The notes under the pieces: model-generated
What the model saw: only the letters and a program-made list of their open reading frames with translations
What the model was told of the DNA's origin: nothing
The model's database searches: none
Made by a program: the position numbers and the translations under genes
Shown: piece after piece, positions 8,420 to 17,458 of the stretch
Position numbering within the stretch: the stretch's first letter is position 1
How the letters are laid out: each line of letters begins with the position of its first letter
From: Chromohalobacter israelensis
GTDB taxonomy: Bacteria; Pseudomonadota; Gammaproteobacteria; Pseudomonadales; Halomonadaceae
DNA: 64,000 nucleotides
Assembly: GCA_000761475.1 (NCBI GenBank)
Contig: JQNW01000008.1
Location: forward strand, 1-64,000
Direction of reading: 5' to 3'

Positions 8420-10471
8420 ATGTCACGCAACCCCTTGCTCGAATCGCATGTCCTGCCGCCGTTCGATGACATCCAGCCCGAGCATGTGGTGCCGGCCATC
8501 GAGCAGCTCCTGGCGGAGAATCGCCGTGACATCGAGGCCCTCGCCCAGCAGTCGCAGATCAGTTGGGAAAGCCTCGCCGCACCGTTGGAGGCCCTCAACG
8601 ACCGGCTCTCCCAAGCCTGGTCGCCCGTGTCGCACCTCAATTCCACCATGAACAACGAGGCGCTGCGCGAGGCATATCAGGCCTGTCTCGCCATGCTGTC
8701 CGACTACAGCACCTGGCTCGGCCAGCACCAGGGACTGTTCGAGGCCTTCACGCGCCTCAAGGAAAGCGACGAATACGCACGTCTCGAGGAGGGCCAGCAG
8801 CGCTCCATCGACAATACCCTGCGCGATTTCCGTCTCGCCGGTGTCGATCTTCCCGAGGACCGGAAGCGCCGCTATGGCGAGATTCAAGCGCGCCTGTCGG
8901 AACTGGCCAACACGTTCTCCAATCATGTGCTCGACGCCACCCAGGCATGGCACCTCGACCTGACCGACGACACGCGCCTTGGGGGCCTGCCCGACAGCGC
9001 CCTGGCCACGCTCAAGGCCAATGCCGAGGCCAAGGGCGTCGACGGTTACCGCATCACGCTCGACTTCCCCAGCTTCTACCCGGTGCTCTCCTTCGCCGAC
9101 GACCGCGCGCTGCGTGAAGAAGTCTATACCGCCTTCGTGACCCGTGCCTCGGACAAGGGCCCGCACGCCGGGCGTTTCGACAACGCCCCGATCATCGAGG
9201 AAACGCTGCGTCTGCGTCGCGAACTGGCCGAGCTGCTCGGCTTCGACACCTATGCCGACTATTCGCTGGCCACCAAGATGGCCGACTCGCCCCAGCAGGT
9301 ACTGGGCTTCCTCGGTGACCTGGCCGATCGTGCGCACCCCCAGGCCCAGCGCGAATTCAACGAGCTGGAGGCCTTCGCCCGCGAATCGCTGGGACTCGAG
9401 ACGCTGAAGCCGTGGGATATCGGCTATGCCAGCGAGAAACTGCGCGAGGCACGCTATGCCATCTCCCAGGAACAGCTGCGCCCCTACTTCCCGGCCCCCA
9501 GGGTGATCGAGGGACTGTTCCAGGTCACCGGCACGCTGTACGGCATCGATTTCGCCGAACGTGACGACGTGCCGCGCTATCACCCGGACGTGCGCTACTT
9601 CGAGATCCTCGACGGTGATACGCCCATCGCCGGCTTCTACCTCGACCTGTATGCCCGCGAAGGCAAGCGTGGCGGTGCCTGGATGGACGAATGCCGTGTG
9701 CGGCGCACCCGCGAGGACGGCAGCCTGCAGCTGCCCGTCGCCTACCTGACCTGCAACTTCACGCGCCCCGTGGGCGGCAAGCCCGCCCTGCTCACGCACG
9801 ACGAGGTGCTGACGCTCTTCCACGAGTTCGGGCATGGCCTGCACCACATGCTGACGCGGCAGACCGTCGCCGATGTCTCCGGCATCAATGGCGTCGCCTG
9901 GGATGCCGTCGAGCTGCCCAGCCAGTTCATGGAAAACTTCTGCTGGGAGCGCGAGGGGCTGGACATGATCGCCGCTCATGTGGATACCGGCGAAAAACTG
10001 CCTGACGCCCTGCTCGACAAGCTGCAGGCCGCACGCAACTTCCAGTCGGCCATGGGCATGATGCGCCAGCTCGAACTGTCCCTGTTCGACTTCCGCCTGC
10101 ATCATGAAAGCCAGGCGCCCAGTGCCGACGAGGTCCAGGCCCTGCTCGACGACGTGCGCGACAAGACATCCGTCACGCCGCGCGTCGACTTCAACCGTTT
10201 CCAGAACGGCTTCGGGCATATCTTCGCCGGCGGTTATGCCGCAGGCTATTACAGCTACAAATGGGCCGAAGTCCTCTCGGCAGATGCCTACAGCGCCTTC
10301 GAGGAAGCCGGCATCTTCGACACGGCGACGGGCCAGCGCTTCCGTCAGGAAATTCTCGAACGGGGCGGTTCGCGCGACGCCGCCGCCTTGTTCGAAGCCT
10401 TTCGGGGACGTGCACCGAGCATCGAACCGCTACTGCGCCATTCCGGCATCGAGAGCACCGAGGCGGCCTGA
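8420..10471 (+). CDS. prlC: Oligopeptidase A (M3 zinc metallopeptidase)
   Basis: A 683-residue cytoplasmic zinc oligopeptidase that degrades short peptides, including cleaved signal peptides. The HEFGH zinc-binding and catalytic motif is at residues 468-472. The C-terminal YAAGYYSYKWAEVLSAD segment is typical of the M3 family. The ATG at 8420 is preferred over the upstream in-frame ATG because GAGGTG precedes it and the MSRNPLLE start matches the family. It is followed 66 bp later by a yheV-like gene, an order also seen in pseudomonads. Confidence 0.95.
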   Translation: MSRNPLLESHVLPPFDDIQPEHVVPAIEQLLAENRRDIEALAQQSQISWESLAAPLEALNDRLSQAWSPVSHLNSTMNNEALREAYQACLAMLSDYSTWLGQHQGLFEAFTRLKESDEYARLEEGQQRSIDNTLRDFRLAGVDLPEDRKRRYGEIQARLSELANTFSNHVLDATQAWHLDLTDDTRLGGLPDSALATLKANAEAKGVDGYRITLDFPSFYPVLSFADDRALREEVYTAFVTRASDKGPHAGRFDNAPIIEETLRLRRELAELLGFDTYADYSLATKMADSPQQVLGFLGDLADRAHPQAQREFNELEAFARESLGLETLKPWDIGYASEKLREARYAISQEQLRPYFPAPRVIEGLFQVTGTLYGIDFAERDDVPRYHPDVRYFEILDGDTPIAGFYLDLYAREGKRGGAWMDECRVRRTREDGSLQLPVAYLTCNFTRPVGGKPALLTHDEVLTLFHEFGHGLHHMLTRQTVADVSGINGVAWDAVELPSQFMENFCWEREGLDMIAAHVDTGEKLPDALLDKLQAARNFQSAMGMMRQLELSLFDFRLHHESQAPSADEVQALLDDVRDKTSVTPRVDFNRFQNGFGHIFAGGYAAGYYSYKWAEVLSADAYSAFEEAGIFDTATGQRFRQEILERGGSRDAAALFEAFRGRAPSIEPLLRHSGIESTEAA

Positions 10472-10537
10472 CGGCGCGTTCGAGCCCAACTTTCGACCGG
10501 GCCGCACGCCCGGTCGCCGTTTCAAGAGGAGTGCGTG

Positions 10538-10798
10538 ATGACGGCTACCCCCAAGCGTTTCATCGCCGGCGCCATCTGCCCGCGTTGCGCGGCCATGGAC
10601 CGCATCCGTGCCTGGGAGCAGAACGGCATTCGCTACCGCGAATGCGTCTCCTGCGATTATCTGGAACAGCTGGCCATCGACGAAAACGGGTTCGCCACGG
10701 ACCTGCCCACACGCGTCAATCAGCCGCGCAAGGAAGAGACCTCGGACGACATCCAGACCGTTCGACTGATCGACCCGAGTGACGGCAAGACGCACTGA
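10538..10798 (+). CDS. yheV: YheV-family zinc-ribbon protein (DUF2387)
   Basis: An 86-residue protein with one zinc-ribbon: CPRC at 14-17 and CVSC at 36-39. The family is conserved in gammaproteobacteria and of unknown biochemical role. The ATG at 10538 is chosen because AGAGGA ends 7 bp upstream; a GTG at 10535 is in frame but too close. It is probably co-transcribed with prlC and ends at a strong terminator. Confidence 0.9.
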   Translation: MTATPKRFIAGAICPRCAAMDRIRAWEQNGIRYRECVSCDYLEQLAIDENGFATDLPTRVNQPRKEETSDDIQTVRLIDPSDGKTH

Positions 10799-10827
10799 CG
10801 CCGAGCCGCGCGGCACCGTCATGGAAT

Positions 10828-10856
10828 GAAAAAGGCTCCCGATCGGGAGCCTTTTC
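10828..10856. terminator. Bidirectional rho-independent terminator (yheV / sodC)
   Basis: AAAAGGCTCCCGATCGGGAGCCTTTT is a perfect inverted repeat with an A run on one side and a T run on the other. It can end transcription of yheV from the left and sodC from the right. Confidence 0.9.
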
Positions 10857-10881
10857 GCGTTGCGCCATTACCGAGGTGCCT

Positions 10882-11412
10882 TCACTGGGACCAGGTGCCG
10901 CAGGCGACACGCTTGCCGCCGCCGCCCAGCTTGGGTTCATCGCTGTAATTGTCCCCGCCGGCGTGCACCATCAGCGCACGGCCCTGGAGATCGGATGCTT
11001 CCAGGCGTGGCGCCAGCACCGGAGTCGTGGCATTGCCGTCGTCGTCGACCATCAAGACCGGCAGATCTCCGAGATGCCCGTCGCCGTAAGGGCCCTGGTG
11101 CGTGCCGGTGTCCTCGGGATCGTAGTGGCCGCCGGCAGCACCGCCCGGCACCGTTTCCCCGTCCTGCTCCGAAGGCTGGCAGCTCGGGTTCATGTGCACG
11201 TGGAACCCGTGCATGCCGGGTTCGAGACCTGACAGATCCGGGGTCAACAGCAGGCCGTAGTCGGTATCCTCGAGCGTGACGCTGCCGACGCTGTCGCCGG
11301 TGCCTTGCGCATTGACCTGATGCAGCTCGATGTCGTGTTGCGCTGCCTGGGCACTGCCCAGCATCAGCAAGGCGCCACCGAGGCCGAGTGCCATCTGCGA
11401 GATACGTAGCAT
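10882..11412 (-). CDS. sodC: Cu/Zn superoxide dismutase, periplasmic
   Basis: A 176-residue exported enzyme that dismutates superoxide. Residues 1-23 form a signal peptide ending AQA. Copper and zinc ligands are visible in GFHVHMNPSC, GGHYDPEDTGTHQGPYGDGHLGDLP and MVHAGGDNY, and the disulfide cysteines are in NPSC and VACG. The GGGGKRVACG C-terminus is typical of the family. Strong ribosome site AGGAGA. It is a single gene ending at a bidirectional terminator shared with yheV. Confidence 0.95.
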   Translation of the reverse strand: MLRISQMALGLGGALLMLGSAQAAQHDIELHQVNAQGTGDSVGSVTLEDTDYGLLLTPDLSGLEPGMHGFHVHMNPSCQPSEQDGETVPGGAAGGHYDPEDTGTHQGPYGDGHLGDLPVLMVDDDGNATTPVLAPRLEASDLQGRALMVHAGGDNYSDEPKLGGGGKRVACGTWSQ

Positions 11413-11484
11413 GCCTTTCTCCTGTCCATGAGTGAGACGTCTACGTGTGTCAGGCTAGACGACAGCCGCGAACGGCGCCATGAC

Positions 11485-12333
11485 TCAGGTATCGCAGCGC
11501 AGGTTGTCGAGCACCCGCAGCGCCGGCGTCGCCTGGTTCAGTGTATAGAAGTGCAACCCCGGCGCACCGCCATCGAGCAACCGCTGGCAGAGGCGCGTGA
11601 CGACCTCGCTGCCGAACGCCTGAATGCTCTCGCTGTCATCGCCGTAGGCCTCCAGCTGCTTGCGGATCCAGCGGGGAATGTCCGCGCCGCACGCGTCGGA
11701 AAAGCGCGCCAGCTTGGTGTAATTGGTGATCGGCATGATGCCCGGCACGATCGGCGCCTCGACGCCCAGTGCCCGGGCACGCTCGACGAAGTGGAAGTAG
11801 GCGTCGGCGCTGAAGAAATACTGGGTGATGGCCAGATCGGCCCCGGCCTGCATCTTGCGCACGAAGTTCTGCAGGTCGTGCTCGTAGCTGGGGGCCTGGG
11901 GGTGGGCTTCGGGATAGGCCGCGACCGCGATCTGGAAATGGTCACCGGTTTCCTCGCGGATGAACTCGACCAGCTCGTTGGCATAGCGCAGCTCGCCCAT
12001 CCCCCCCATGCCGGAAGGCAAGTCGCCGCGCAGCGCCACCAGGCTGTCGATGCCCGCCTCGCGAAAACTCGCCAGGCGCTCGCGCAACTCGCCCTTGTCG
12101 CTGCCGATGCAGGACAGGTGCGGCGCGGTGTCGATGCCGCTCTGGCGCACCGTCTGCACGGTCTCGAAGGTCCGTGCCTGCGTCGAGCCACCGGCGCCGT
12201 AGGTCACCGAAAAGAAACGCGGACGCCGCTCGGCCAGCGTGTCGCGCACGCCTTTCAGCTTTTCCCGTCCCGCCTCGGTGCTGGGTGGAAAGAATTCGAA
12301 GCTGACGCCCAGCGGATGCTCGCGAGTGCTCAT
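11485..12333 (-). CDS. metF: 5,10-methylenetetrahydrofolate reductase
   Basis: A 282-residue FAD enzyme that reduces methylene-THF to 5-methyl-THF for methionine synthesis. The FEFFPPSTEAGREKL opening and the SVTYGAGGST motif, followed by the LRGD segment, are diagnostic. The start is the ATG at 12333 (MSTREHPLGV), after GAGGG; an upstream in-frame ATG adds 12 unconserved residues. metK lies about 11 kb away with unrelated transport genes and an insertion sequence between. Confidence 0.95.
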   Translation of the reverse strand: MSTREHPLGVSFEFFPPSTEAGREKLKGVRDTLAERRPRFFSVTYGAGGSTQARTFETVQTVRQSGIDTAPHLSCIGSDKGELRERLASFREAGIDSLVALRGDLPSGMGGMGELRYANELVEFIREETGDHFQIAVAAYPEAHPQAPSYEHDLQNFVRKMQAGADLAITQYFFSADAYFHFVERARALGVEAPIVPGIMPITNYTKLARFSDACGADIPRWIRKQLEAYGDDSESIQAFGSEVVTRLCQRLLDGGAPGLHFYTLNQATPALRVLDNLRCDT

Positions 12334-12485
12334 CGTACAACCCTCTTCGTGACATGGCGCGACCGGCATCGGGTCACGTGACTAATGGATGCCGCGCATT
12401 CTGCCGTGCCCCACCCGCGCTGACCAATGAAAGTTTCTCGGCTTGGCATTAATCCGGATCATAGCGCGCACGAATACCGCCCCGC

Positions 12486-13493
12486 TCAGGGGTGCGTGGT
12501 CGACGTGACCTGGCAATCGCCACCGGTCAGGCACGCCTCGCCCTCGACCTGCAGGGTCGCGTGGCTGATCCCGAAACGCTCGTGCAGACGTGCATAGGCC
12601 GCTTTGAGCATCACCGCATGCGACATGTCATCGCGCACCACCAGATGCAGGCTGAGCAGCGGATCCTGCGGCGTCAGCCCCCAGACATGAAGATCATGCA
12701 CGCCCACCACGCCCTCGATGTCCTCCAGAGCTGCGCGAATCCCGTCGACATCAATCCCCTCGGGGGTGCCTTCGAGCAGGGTGTGGCCCGAACGCCGAGC
12801 GATCTTCCAGGCGCCGCGCAGAATCAACGCCGCCGCCAGCATCGACAGCAACGGGTCGATCGGCATCCATCCGGTCGCCATGATGACCAGCGAGGCCACG
12901 ATGGCCGCCACCGAGCCCAGCAGGTCGCCCATGACGTGCAGCAACGCCCCGCGCAGATTGAGATTCTCATGGTCGCCGCCATGCAGGATCCTGAAGACCA
13001 CCACATTGACCAGCAGCCCCAGCACCGCGATGGCCAGCATCGGGGCAGCCATGACCTCCACCGGCTGAAAGAAGCGCTGGACGGCGGCGATCAGGATCCA
13101 CACCGCGATCCCCAGCAACGTCAGCCCGTTGATGAAGGCCGCCAGCACCTGAAAACGCTGGTAGCCAAAGGTACGCCGCTTGTCCGGCGCCTTGTCGCCC
13201 ATGTAGAAGGCGAACAGCGCCAGCCCCAATGAAAAGCTGTCGCTGAACATGTGCCCGGCATCGGCCAGCAACGCCAGCGAGCCCGAGATCCACCCACCGA
13301 TCGCTTCCGCGAGCATGAAGCCGGCGGTCAGGTACATGGCGAGCTTGACGCGCTTGGCGCTGTCGGCGGTGACCGTCGGCGCGTGCTCGTGGTGATGGTC
13401 GTGGCCGTGGCCGTGGCCGTGGCCGTGGTCGTGGTCGTGGTCGTGGTCGTGATCATGCGGCGCATGATCGTGACCGGAAGACGAATGTCCCAT
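12486..13493 (-). CDS. Cation diffusion facilitator (CzcD/ZitB-like) with His-rich N-terminus
   Basis: An inner-membrane divalent-metal/proton antiporter, most likely exporting zinc, with six predicted helices and a cytoplasmic C-terminal domain. The metal site is visible in LLADAGHMFSDS and a second H-x3-D pair in the fifth-helix region. Residues about 8-38 are a metal-binding tract of alternating His-Asp then His-Gly, coded by a hexanucleotide repeat at about 13389-13455. The start is uncertain: the ATG at 13493 has GAGAGG about 10 bp upstream, while the ATG at 13502 would add three residues. The length of 335 is usual for ZitB-like members with a His-rich N-terminus. Confidence 0.9.
   Translation of the reverse strand: MGHSSSGHDHAPHDHDHDHDHDHGHGHGHGHDHHHEHAPTVTADSAKRVKLAMYLTAGFMLAEAIGGWISGSLALLADAGHMFSDSFSLGLALFAFYMGDKAPDKRRTFGYQRFQVLAAFINGLTLLGIAVWILIAAVQRFFQPVEVMAAPMLAIAVLGLLVNVVVFRILHGGDHENLNLRGALLHVMGDLLGSVAAIVASLVIMATGWMPIDPLLSMLAAALILRGAWKIARRSGHTLLEGTPEGIDVDGIRAALEDIEGVVGVHDLHVWGLTPQDPLLSLHLVVRDDMSHAVMLKAAYARLHERFGISHATLQVEGEACLTGGDCQVTSTTHP
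13389..13455. repeat. Hexanucleotide coding repeat (GTGGCC/GTGGTC) in the CDF gene
   Basis: Tandem six-base units run through this stretch, several GTGGCC copies followed by GTGGTC copies, coding on the minus strand for His-Gly and then His-Asp dipeptides. Unit length is a multiple of three, so copy-number changes would keep frame and alter only the length of the metal-binding tail. Confidence 0.85.
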
Positions 13494-13551
13494 TGGCGTC
13501 ATGCCTCTCGGTGACTTTTCTCCAGTGTAATGTCTGGAGTGGACTTCAGGG

Positions 13552-14448
13552 TCAATCGTCGGAGACCGTGATACGCCGCGGCGCACGCAACCAGCCACTG
13601 CCGATCAGCATGCCCAGCGTGATCAGGCCGGCGGCCAGCACCAGCCACAGGGTCGCGGTGGCGTAACCGGCCGCGATCAGCACCAGCGTCGAGAGCAATG
13701 GCGTGAAATACGCCAGCAGCCCCAGCAGGCGAAGGTCGCCGTGCTTGACGCCCACGTCCCAGGTGAAGAATGCGCTTCCCACCGGGCCGAGGCCCAGACC
13801 GATCACGCCCAGCCAGCCGATGCCCTGCGGCCACCGGGTGGGCTCGAACCACCAGTGACACAACCCCGCCAGCACGGCCGTCACCAGGCAGAACCCGCCC
13901 ACGGCCGCCGTGGGAACCGCACGAGTGGCACGCGACAGCACCGAATAGCCGCTCCACAGGAAGGCACAGGCAAAGGCAGCGACATAGCCCAGGGTGCTGC
14001 CCGAGGCGCTGACATCGCCGCCCACCAGCAAGGCCGCGCCCACAAAGCCCAGCAACGCCCCCACGATATGGCGCACGCGCAGATGCTCGCCCGGCAGCAA
14101 CGCCACGAACAGCACGATCAACAGCGGCCACAGGTAGCTGATCAGCCCCGCGTTGGCCGGAGGCGCGTTCTGCTGGGCCACGAAGTACAGCGCGTGATAA
14201 CCGAACAGCCCGCCCACGCCCAGCGCCCAGACGCGCGGCGGCTGGCGCAGGGGCGCGCGCAGCGACTCGCCGCGCACGCGCAGCCACACCACGAAGCACA
14301 GGAAGGCCAGACCGAAAGCCAGCGCGGTGAGCAGAAACGGCGGCACCGGCCCCGCCAATTGCGTCAACGCCGCCAGCAATGCCCAATTGAGTACCGTGGT
14401 GGCACCGATCCAGGTGGCACGGCGAGACGCGGACTCCTCGAGTGACAT
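13552..14448 (-). CDS. EamA/DMT-family transporter
   Basis: A 298-residue drug/metabolite exporter-type protein with about ten hydrophobic helices and two EamA repeats. The loop PPANAGLISYLWPLLIVLF is typical of the family. The start at 14448 follows AGGGGAG at ideal spacing; the upstream in-frame ATGs lack support. The substrate is unknown. It is divergent from an AEC carrier and lies 58 bp upstream of the CDF exporter on the same strand. Confidence 0.85.
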   Translation of the reverse strand: MSLEESASRRATWIGATTVLNWALLAALTQLAGPVPPFLLTALAFGLAFLCFVVWLRVRGESLRAPLRQPPRVWALGVGGLFGYHALYFVAQQNAPPANAGLISYLWPLLIVLFVALLPGEHLRVRHIVGALLGFVGAALLVGGDVSASGSTLGYVAAFACAFLWSGYSVLSRATRAVPTAAVGGFCLVTAVLAGLCHWWFEPTRWPQGIGWLGVIGLGLGPVGSAFFTWDVGVKHGDLRLLGLLAYFTPLLSTLVLIAAGYATATLWLVLAAGLITLGMLIGSGWLRAPRRITVSDD

Positions 14449-14748
14449 GTCGACTCCCCTTGCAGATACGAACGAGCGCTTAGCCTGCCATGCGCGCGGC
14501 CCGCAAACTTGTCGAATCCTGACCCGAGGACGTCCGCATTGGGTGCATTGCCAGCGCATCAGGGACAGGGCACAGCGAGGGTTTCTGGCCATGGATGGCA
14601 AACCTGGTGCCCAGGAACGGGTCTACAGCGCCCTCGCGCCGCCCCGTGGCTGAAAAAGCACCGATGAGGTAGCGCCCTTCCTTCTTTCCAGGTCTGCCCA
14701 ACAAGGCGCATAACGGGCATCATGGGCGCTCATCATCAGGAATGCCGC
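14449..14748. other. Divergent intergenic region, EamA / AEC
   Basis: This 300-bp region separates the two divergent starts. I see no convincing ORF, hairpin or recognised operator in it; it presumably holds both promoters. Confidence 0.5.
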
Positions 14749-15678
14749 ATGTCTCACGTCGACCTTTCCCAACCGCTGTGGATGCTGCTGATCTTCGTGG
14801 CACTGGGCTGGCTCTGCACGCGCCGGCTGGCCATCGACCCACGCCCCATCGCCACGCTGTTGATCTATCTCATCGCACCGCTGACCTTCTTTCGCGGGCT
14901 TTATCTGGGCGAGCCTTCGCCGGCCTTGCTCGGTCTGACGGCCGGCATGTTCGTGCTGGCCAGTCTGCTGTGCCTGGTGACTCATGCCGTGGCGCGGCGT
15001 GGGTTCGCTCCGCAGGAGGCCGCTCTGCTGGCGTTCTCCGCGGGTACCGGCAACACCGGTTATTTCGGGCTGCCGCTGGCCATGGTGCTGCTGCCGCCAG
15101 AGGGCGTCGCCGCCTATCTGTTCTGCCTGCTCGGTATCACGCTCTTCGAGTTCACCGTGGGCTTCTACATCAGCGCACGGGGCCGATTCTCGGTACGCCA
15201 GAGCCTTGGCAAGATCGTGCGTCTGCCTCTGGTCTACGCCTTTCTGGCAGCACTCGGCGCCCATCACCTGCCATGGTCGGTGCCCGGTGCGGTGATCGAA
15301 GGGCTCGACTACTTTCGTGCCAGCTATACCGTGCTCGGCATGATGATCATCGGCATGACCCTCGGCGGTGTCTCGCTGCGCGAGTTCGATGCCCGCTTTC
15401 TCGCCGCCAGCATCGCCGCGCGCTACGTGATGTGGCCGCTGGTGATGCTCGGCCTGGTGCTCGGCCTGCAGGCGACGACAGGGCTCTCGACGACGATGAC
15501 CGGCATGCTGCTGTTGCTGGGGGTAGTGCCCATGGCGGCCAATGTCGTGGTGATCGCCATGGAGCTCGACATGCGGCCCGCCAAGGGCGCGATCGCCGTT
15601 CTCGTGACGACCGTGGCCGCGCCGCTGGTGATTCCGCCCTACCTCGACATGCTGTGGCGACTCGCGGGCCTCGACTAG
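14749..15678 (+). CDS. AEC-family (auxin efflux carrier-like) permease
   Basis: A 309-residue inner-membrane protein with about ten helices in the AEC fold. The AGTGNTGYFGLPLAM motif in the N-terminal half matches the conserved crossover region of these carriers, and the second half ends with the repeat's equivalent. Bacterial members move malate, malonate or other small acids; the substrate here is unknown. The ATG at 14749 follows AGGAA. Its stop overlaps the stop of the convergent AraC regulator in the four bases CTAG. Confidence 0.85.
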   Translation: MSHVDLSQPLWMLLIFVALGWLCTRRLAIDPRPIATLLIYLIAPLTFFRGLYLGEPSPALLGLTAGMFVLASLLCLVTHAVARRGFAPQEAALLAFSAGTGNTGYFGLPLAMVLLPPEGVAAYLFCLLGITLFEFTVGFYISARGRFSVRQSLGKIVRLPLVYAFLAALGAHHLPWSVPGAVIEGLDYFRASYTVLGMMIIGMTLGGVSLREFDARFLAASIAARYVMWPLVMLGLVLGLQATTGLSTTMTGMLLLLGVVPMAANVVVIAMELDMRPAKGAIAVLVTTVAAPLVIPPYLDMLWRLAGLD

Positions 15679-16397
15679 ACACTGGACGGCTGACGTTGCC
15701 GCCACTGGCGCGGCGAGCATGCGTGGTGGGCCCGAAAGGCGTGTGCGAAGTGTGCGCTATCGTGAAACCCGCAGGCTTGTGCAATCTCGGTGAGCGTCAG
15801 CCGGGGGTTGCGCATCAGCTCACAGGCACGTTGAAGACGCCGCGCGGTCAACCAGGCGTGCGGGGCGACCCCGGTCAAATGCCGGAAACGGCGTGCGAAG
15901 GCGGCCTCCGTCATGTGACAGCGCGCCGCCCAGTCACGTATCCGCCAGGGATACGCCAGGTCGGCTTCGACCGCCGGCAACAGGTGCAGCAACCGCAGGC
16001 GTGGAGAGGCATGCCGCGTCCGGCCTTGCGCGAGCAGCGCATGCAGGCGGGCCGCCAGCTGGTCGGGACGCGCCTCGAGAAGCATATCGCCCCCGCCCAG
16101 CACTGCAGGCGGCAGGCGACGCGGCGCGATATCGGCCAGCCCGGCCGCCTCGCACCAGGCCACGGGCAGGTCCAGCACCAGGGTGCGGTTGCGTCCCGGC
16201 GCCAGATAGTGATGCTCGCTGCCGCTGGGAATGGCGACCCACTGCCCGGGTTCCACGTGCGCCCCTTCGCCGTCGGCTTCCAGCTCGACGACGCCCTCGA
16301 GCCCGATCAGCCACTGATGGAACCCGTGACGATCGGTCAAGACGCGATCCGGATATTCGCGCACCTCCACGCGCGGCATGCCGCCCTCTTCCGTCAT
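15675..16397 (-). CDS. AraC-family transcriptional regulator
   Basis: A 240-residue regulator with an N-terminal cupin-type sensor (about 1-95) and a C-terminal double helix-turn-helix (about 140-235). The second HTH is recognisable in LTLTEIAQACGFHDSAHFAHAFRAHHACSPRQWR. GAGGGA precedes the ATG at 16397. It is convergent with the AEC carrier, overlapping by four bases, and lies 9 bp downstream of azlD, so it could be the last gene of the XRE-azlC-azlD transcript. The target is unknown. Confidence 0.85.
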   Translation of the reverse strand: MTEEGGMPRVEVREYPDRVLTDRHGFHQWLIGLEGVVELEADGEGAHVEPGQWVAIPSGSEHHYLAPGRNRTLVLDLPVAWCEAAGLADIAPRRLPPAVLGGGDMLLEARPDQLAARLHALLAQGRTRHASPRLRLLHLLPAVEADLAYPWRIRDWAARCHMTEAAFARRFRHLTGVAPHAWLTARRLQRACELMRNPRLTLTEIAQACGFHDSAHFAHAFRAHHACSPRQWRQRQPSSV

Positions 16398-16406
16398 GGC
16401 ATTCCC

Positions 16407-16733
16407 TCACTCGGCCAGGAACCCGCCGGCCGCCCCATAGACGCCGGCGCCCACCAACGTGGCCAGCCCCACGTTAGGCGTCAAACGCTGCACCAGCAAC
16501 ACCGCCGCCGCGCCCAGCGCCAGGCGCACCCCGCCGCGCCAGTGCGGCGCCTGCCACCATAGGTCGCTCATCGAGAGGACGATCAACGCCGCAATGGCGG
16601 CAAGCCCCAGCGCTCCGAGAAAGCGGCTCAGCCAGCCCTCGCCACGCGCCAGGCGCGTTCCGGAGAGCAGCGGCAGATACCGTATCAAGAAGGTGCCCAG
16701 GCCCGCCGCAACCACGATGCTCCACCATGTCAT
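16407..16733 (-). CDS. azlD: AzlD-family branched-chain amino acid exporter, small subunit
   Basis: A 108-residue hydrophobic protein with about four helices, beginning MTWWSIVVAAGLGTFLIRY. The TFLIRYLPLL segment is typical of AzlD. It pairs with AzlC to export branched-chain or related amino acids. Its ATG overlaps the azlC stop (ATGA, 16730-16733), indicating translational coupling. Confidence 0.85.
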   Translation of the reverse strand: MTWWSIVVAAGLGTFLIRYLPLLSGTRLARGEGWLSRFLGALGLAAIAALIVLSMSDLWWQAPHWRGGVRLALGAAAVLLVQRLTPNVGLATLVGAGVYGAAGGFLAE

Positions 16734-17458
16734 ATCGTCGCCTCCTCGGAGCATGCGGGGCGAGGTCGACGGCTGCCCACCGCGGCTCCCGCCAGCATGC
16801 CGACCAGCATGGCGACATGCCCCGGCCACCACACCATTCCCAGCAGCGTGGCGCCGGCGGCCACCGCCACCACCGGCCATCGCGCACGACGCCACGCCTG
16901 CGCCAGCAAGGCCAGAAACAACGCCGGGAGCACGAAGTCGAGCGCCTGCGCCACGTAGCCGCCATCGCTTGCCCACCCCGCCCCGACACCGGCTCCCAGT
17001 GCCGTACCGCCGACCCAGGCCAGATAAGCGCCCGCGGCAAGCCCGAGACACCAGGCGGGGGCGAGGGGCCGGGACGCTCCTTTCGCCATCGCCGTCGCGA
17101 AGACCTCGTCGGTCAGCCCGAAGGCCAGCCAGGGCGCCAGGCGACGCGGCATCGAGGTCAGCCGCGTGGCCAGTGCCGGTCCGTAGAACAGGTGGCGCAG
17201 ATTCATCATCACCACGGCCGACAATACCGTGAGTCCGCCGCTGCCCGCGGCCATCATCGCCACCATCACGAACTGGCTGGCGCCGGCGAAGACCAGCAAA
17301 GAAATCGCCACCGCCTGCCACGGCGACAGTCCCGCCTGCACGCTGATCACCCCGAACGAAAACGCGATCGGCGCATACCCCACCGCCAGCGACACGCTGT
17401 CACGCAGGCCGCGCCGGCCCGACCGCCACGCCGAGACCGCTACCGCATCATCGCTCAT
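16730..17458 (-). CDS. azlC: AzlC-family branched-chain amino acid exporter, large subunit
   Basis: A 242-residue membrane protein with the family motifs PIAFSFGVISVQAGLS, FAGASQFV and NLRHLFYGPAL. The last is the most conserved AzlC signature. The start is taken at 17458 (MSDDAVAV) because it overlaps the XRE regulator's stop as ATGA; an ATG four codons upstream is also in frame. It is the middle gene of an XRE-azlC-azlD unit coupled by two ATGA overlaps. Confidence 0.88.
   Translation of the reverse strand: MSDDAVAVSAWRSGRRGLRDSVSLAVGYAPIAFSFGVISVQAGLSPWQAVAISLLVFAGASQFVMVAMMAAGSGGLTVLSAVVMMNLRHLFYGPALATRLTSMPRRLAPWLAFGLTDEVFATAMAKGASRPLAPAWCLGLAAGAYLAWVGGTALGAGVGAGWASDGGYVAQALDFVLPALFLALLAQAWRRARWPVVAVAAGATLLGMVWWPGHVAMLVGMLAGAAVGSRRPRPACSEEATI

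Noticed and set aside
13389-13455. Repeat array suggestive of CRISPR or minisatellite
   Set aside because: Units are six bases, in frame and coding for His-rich residues; there are no spacers.
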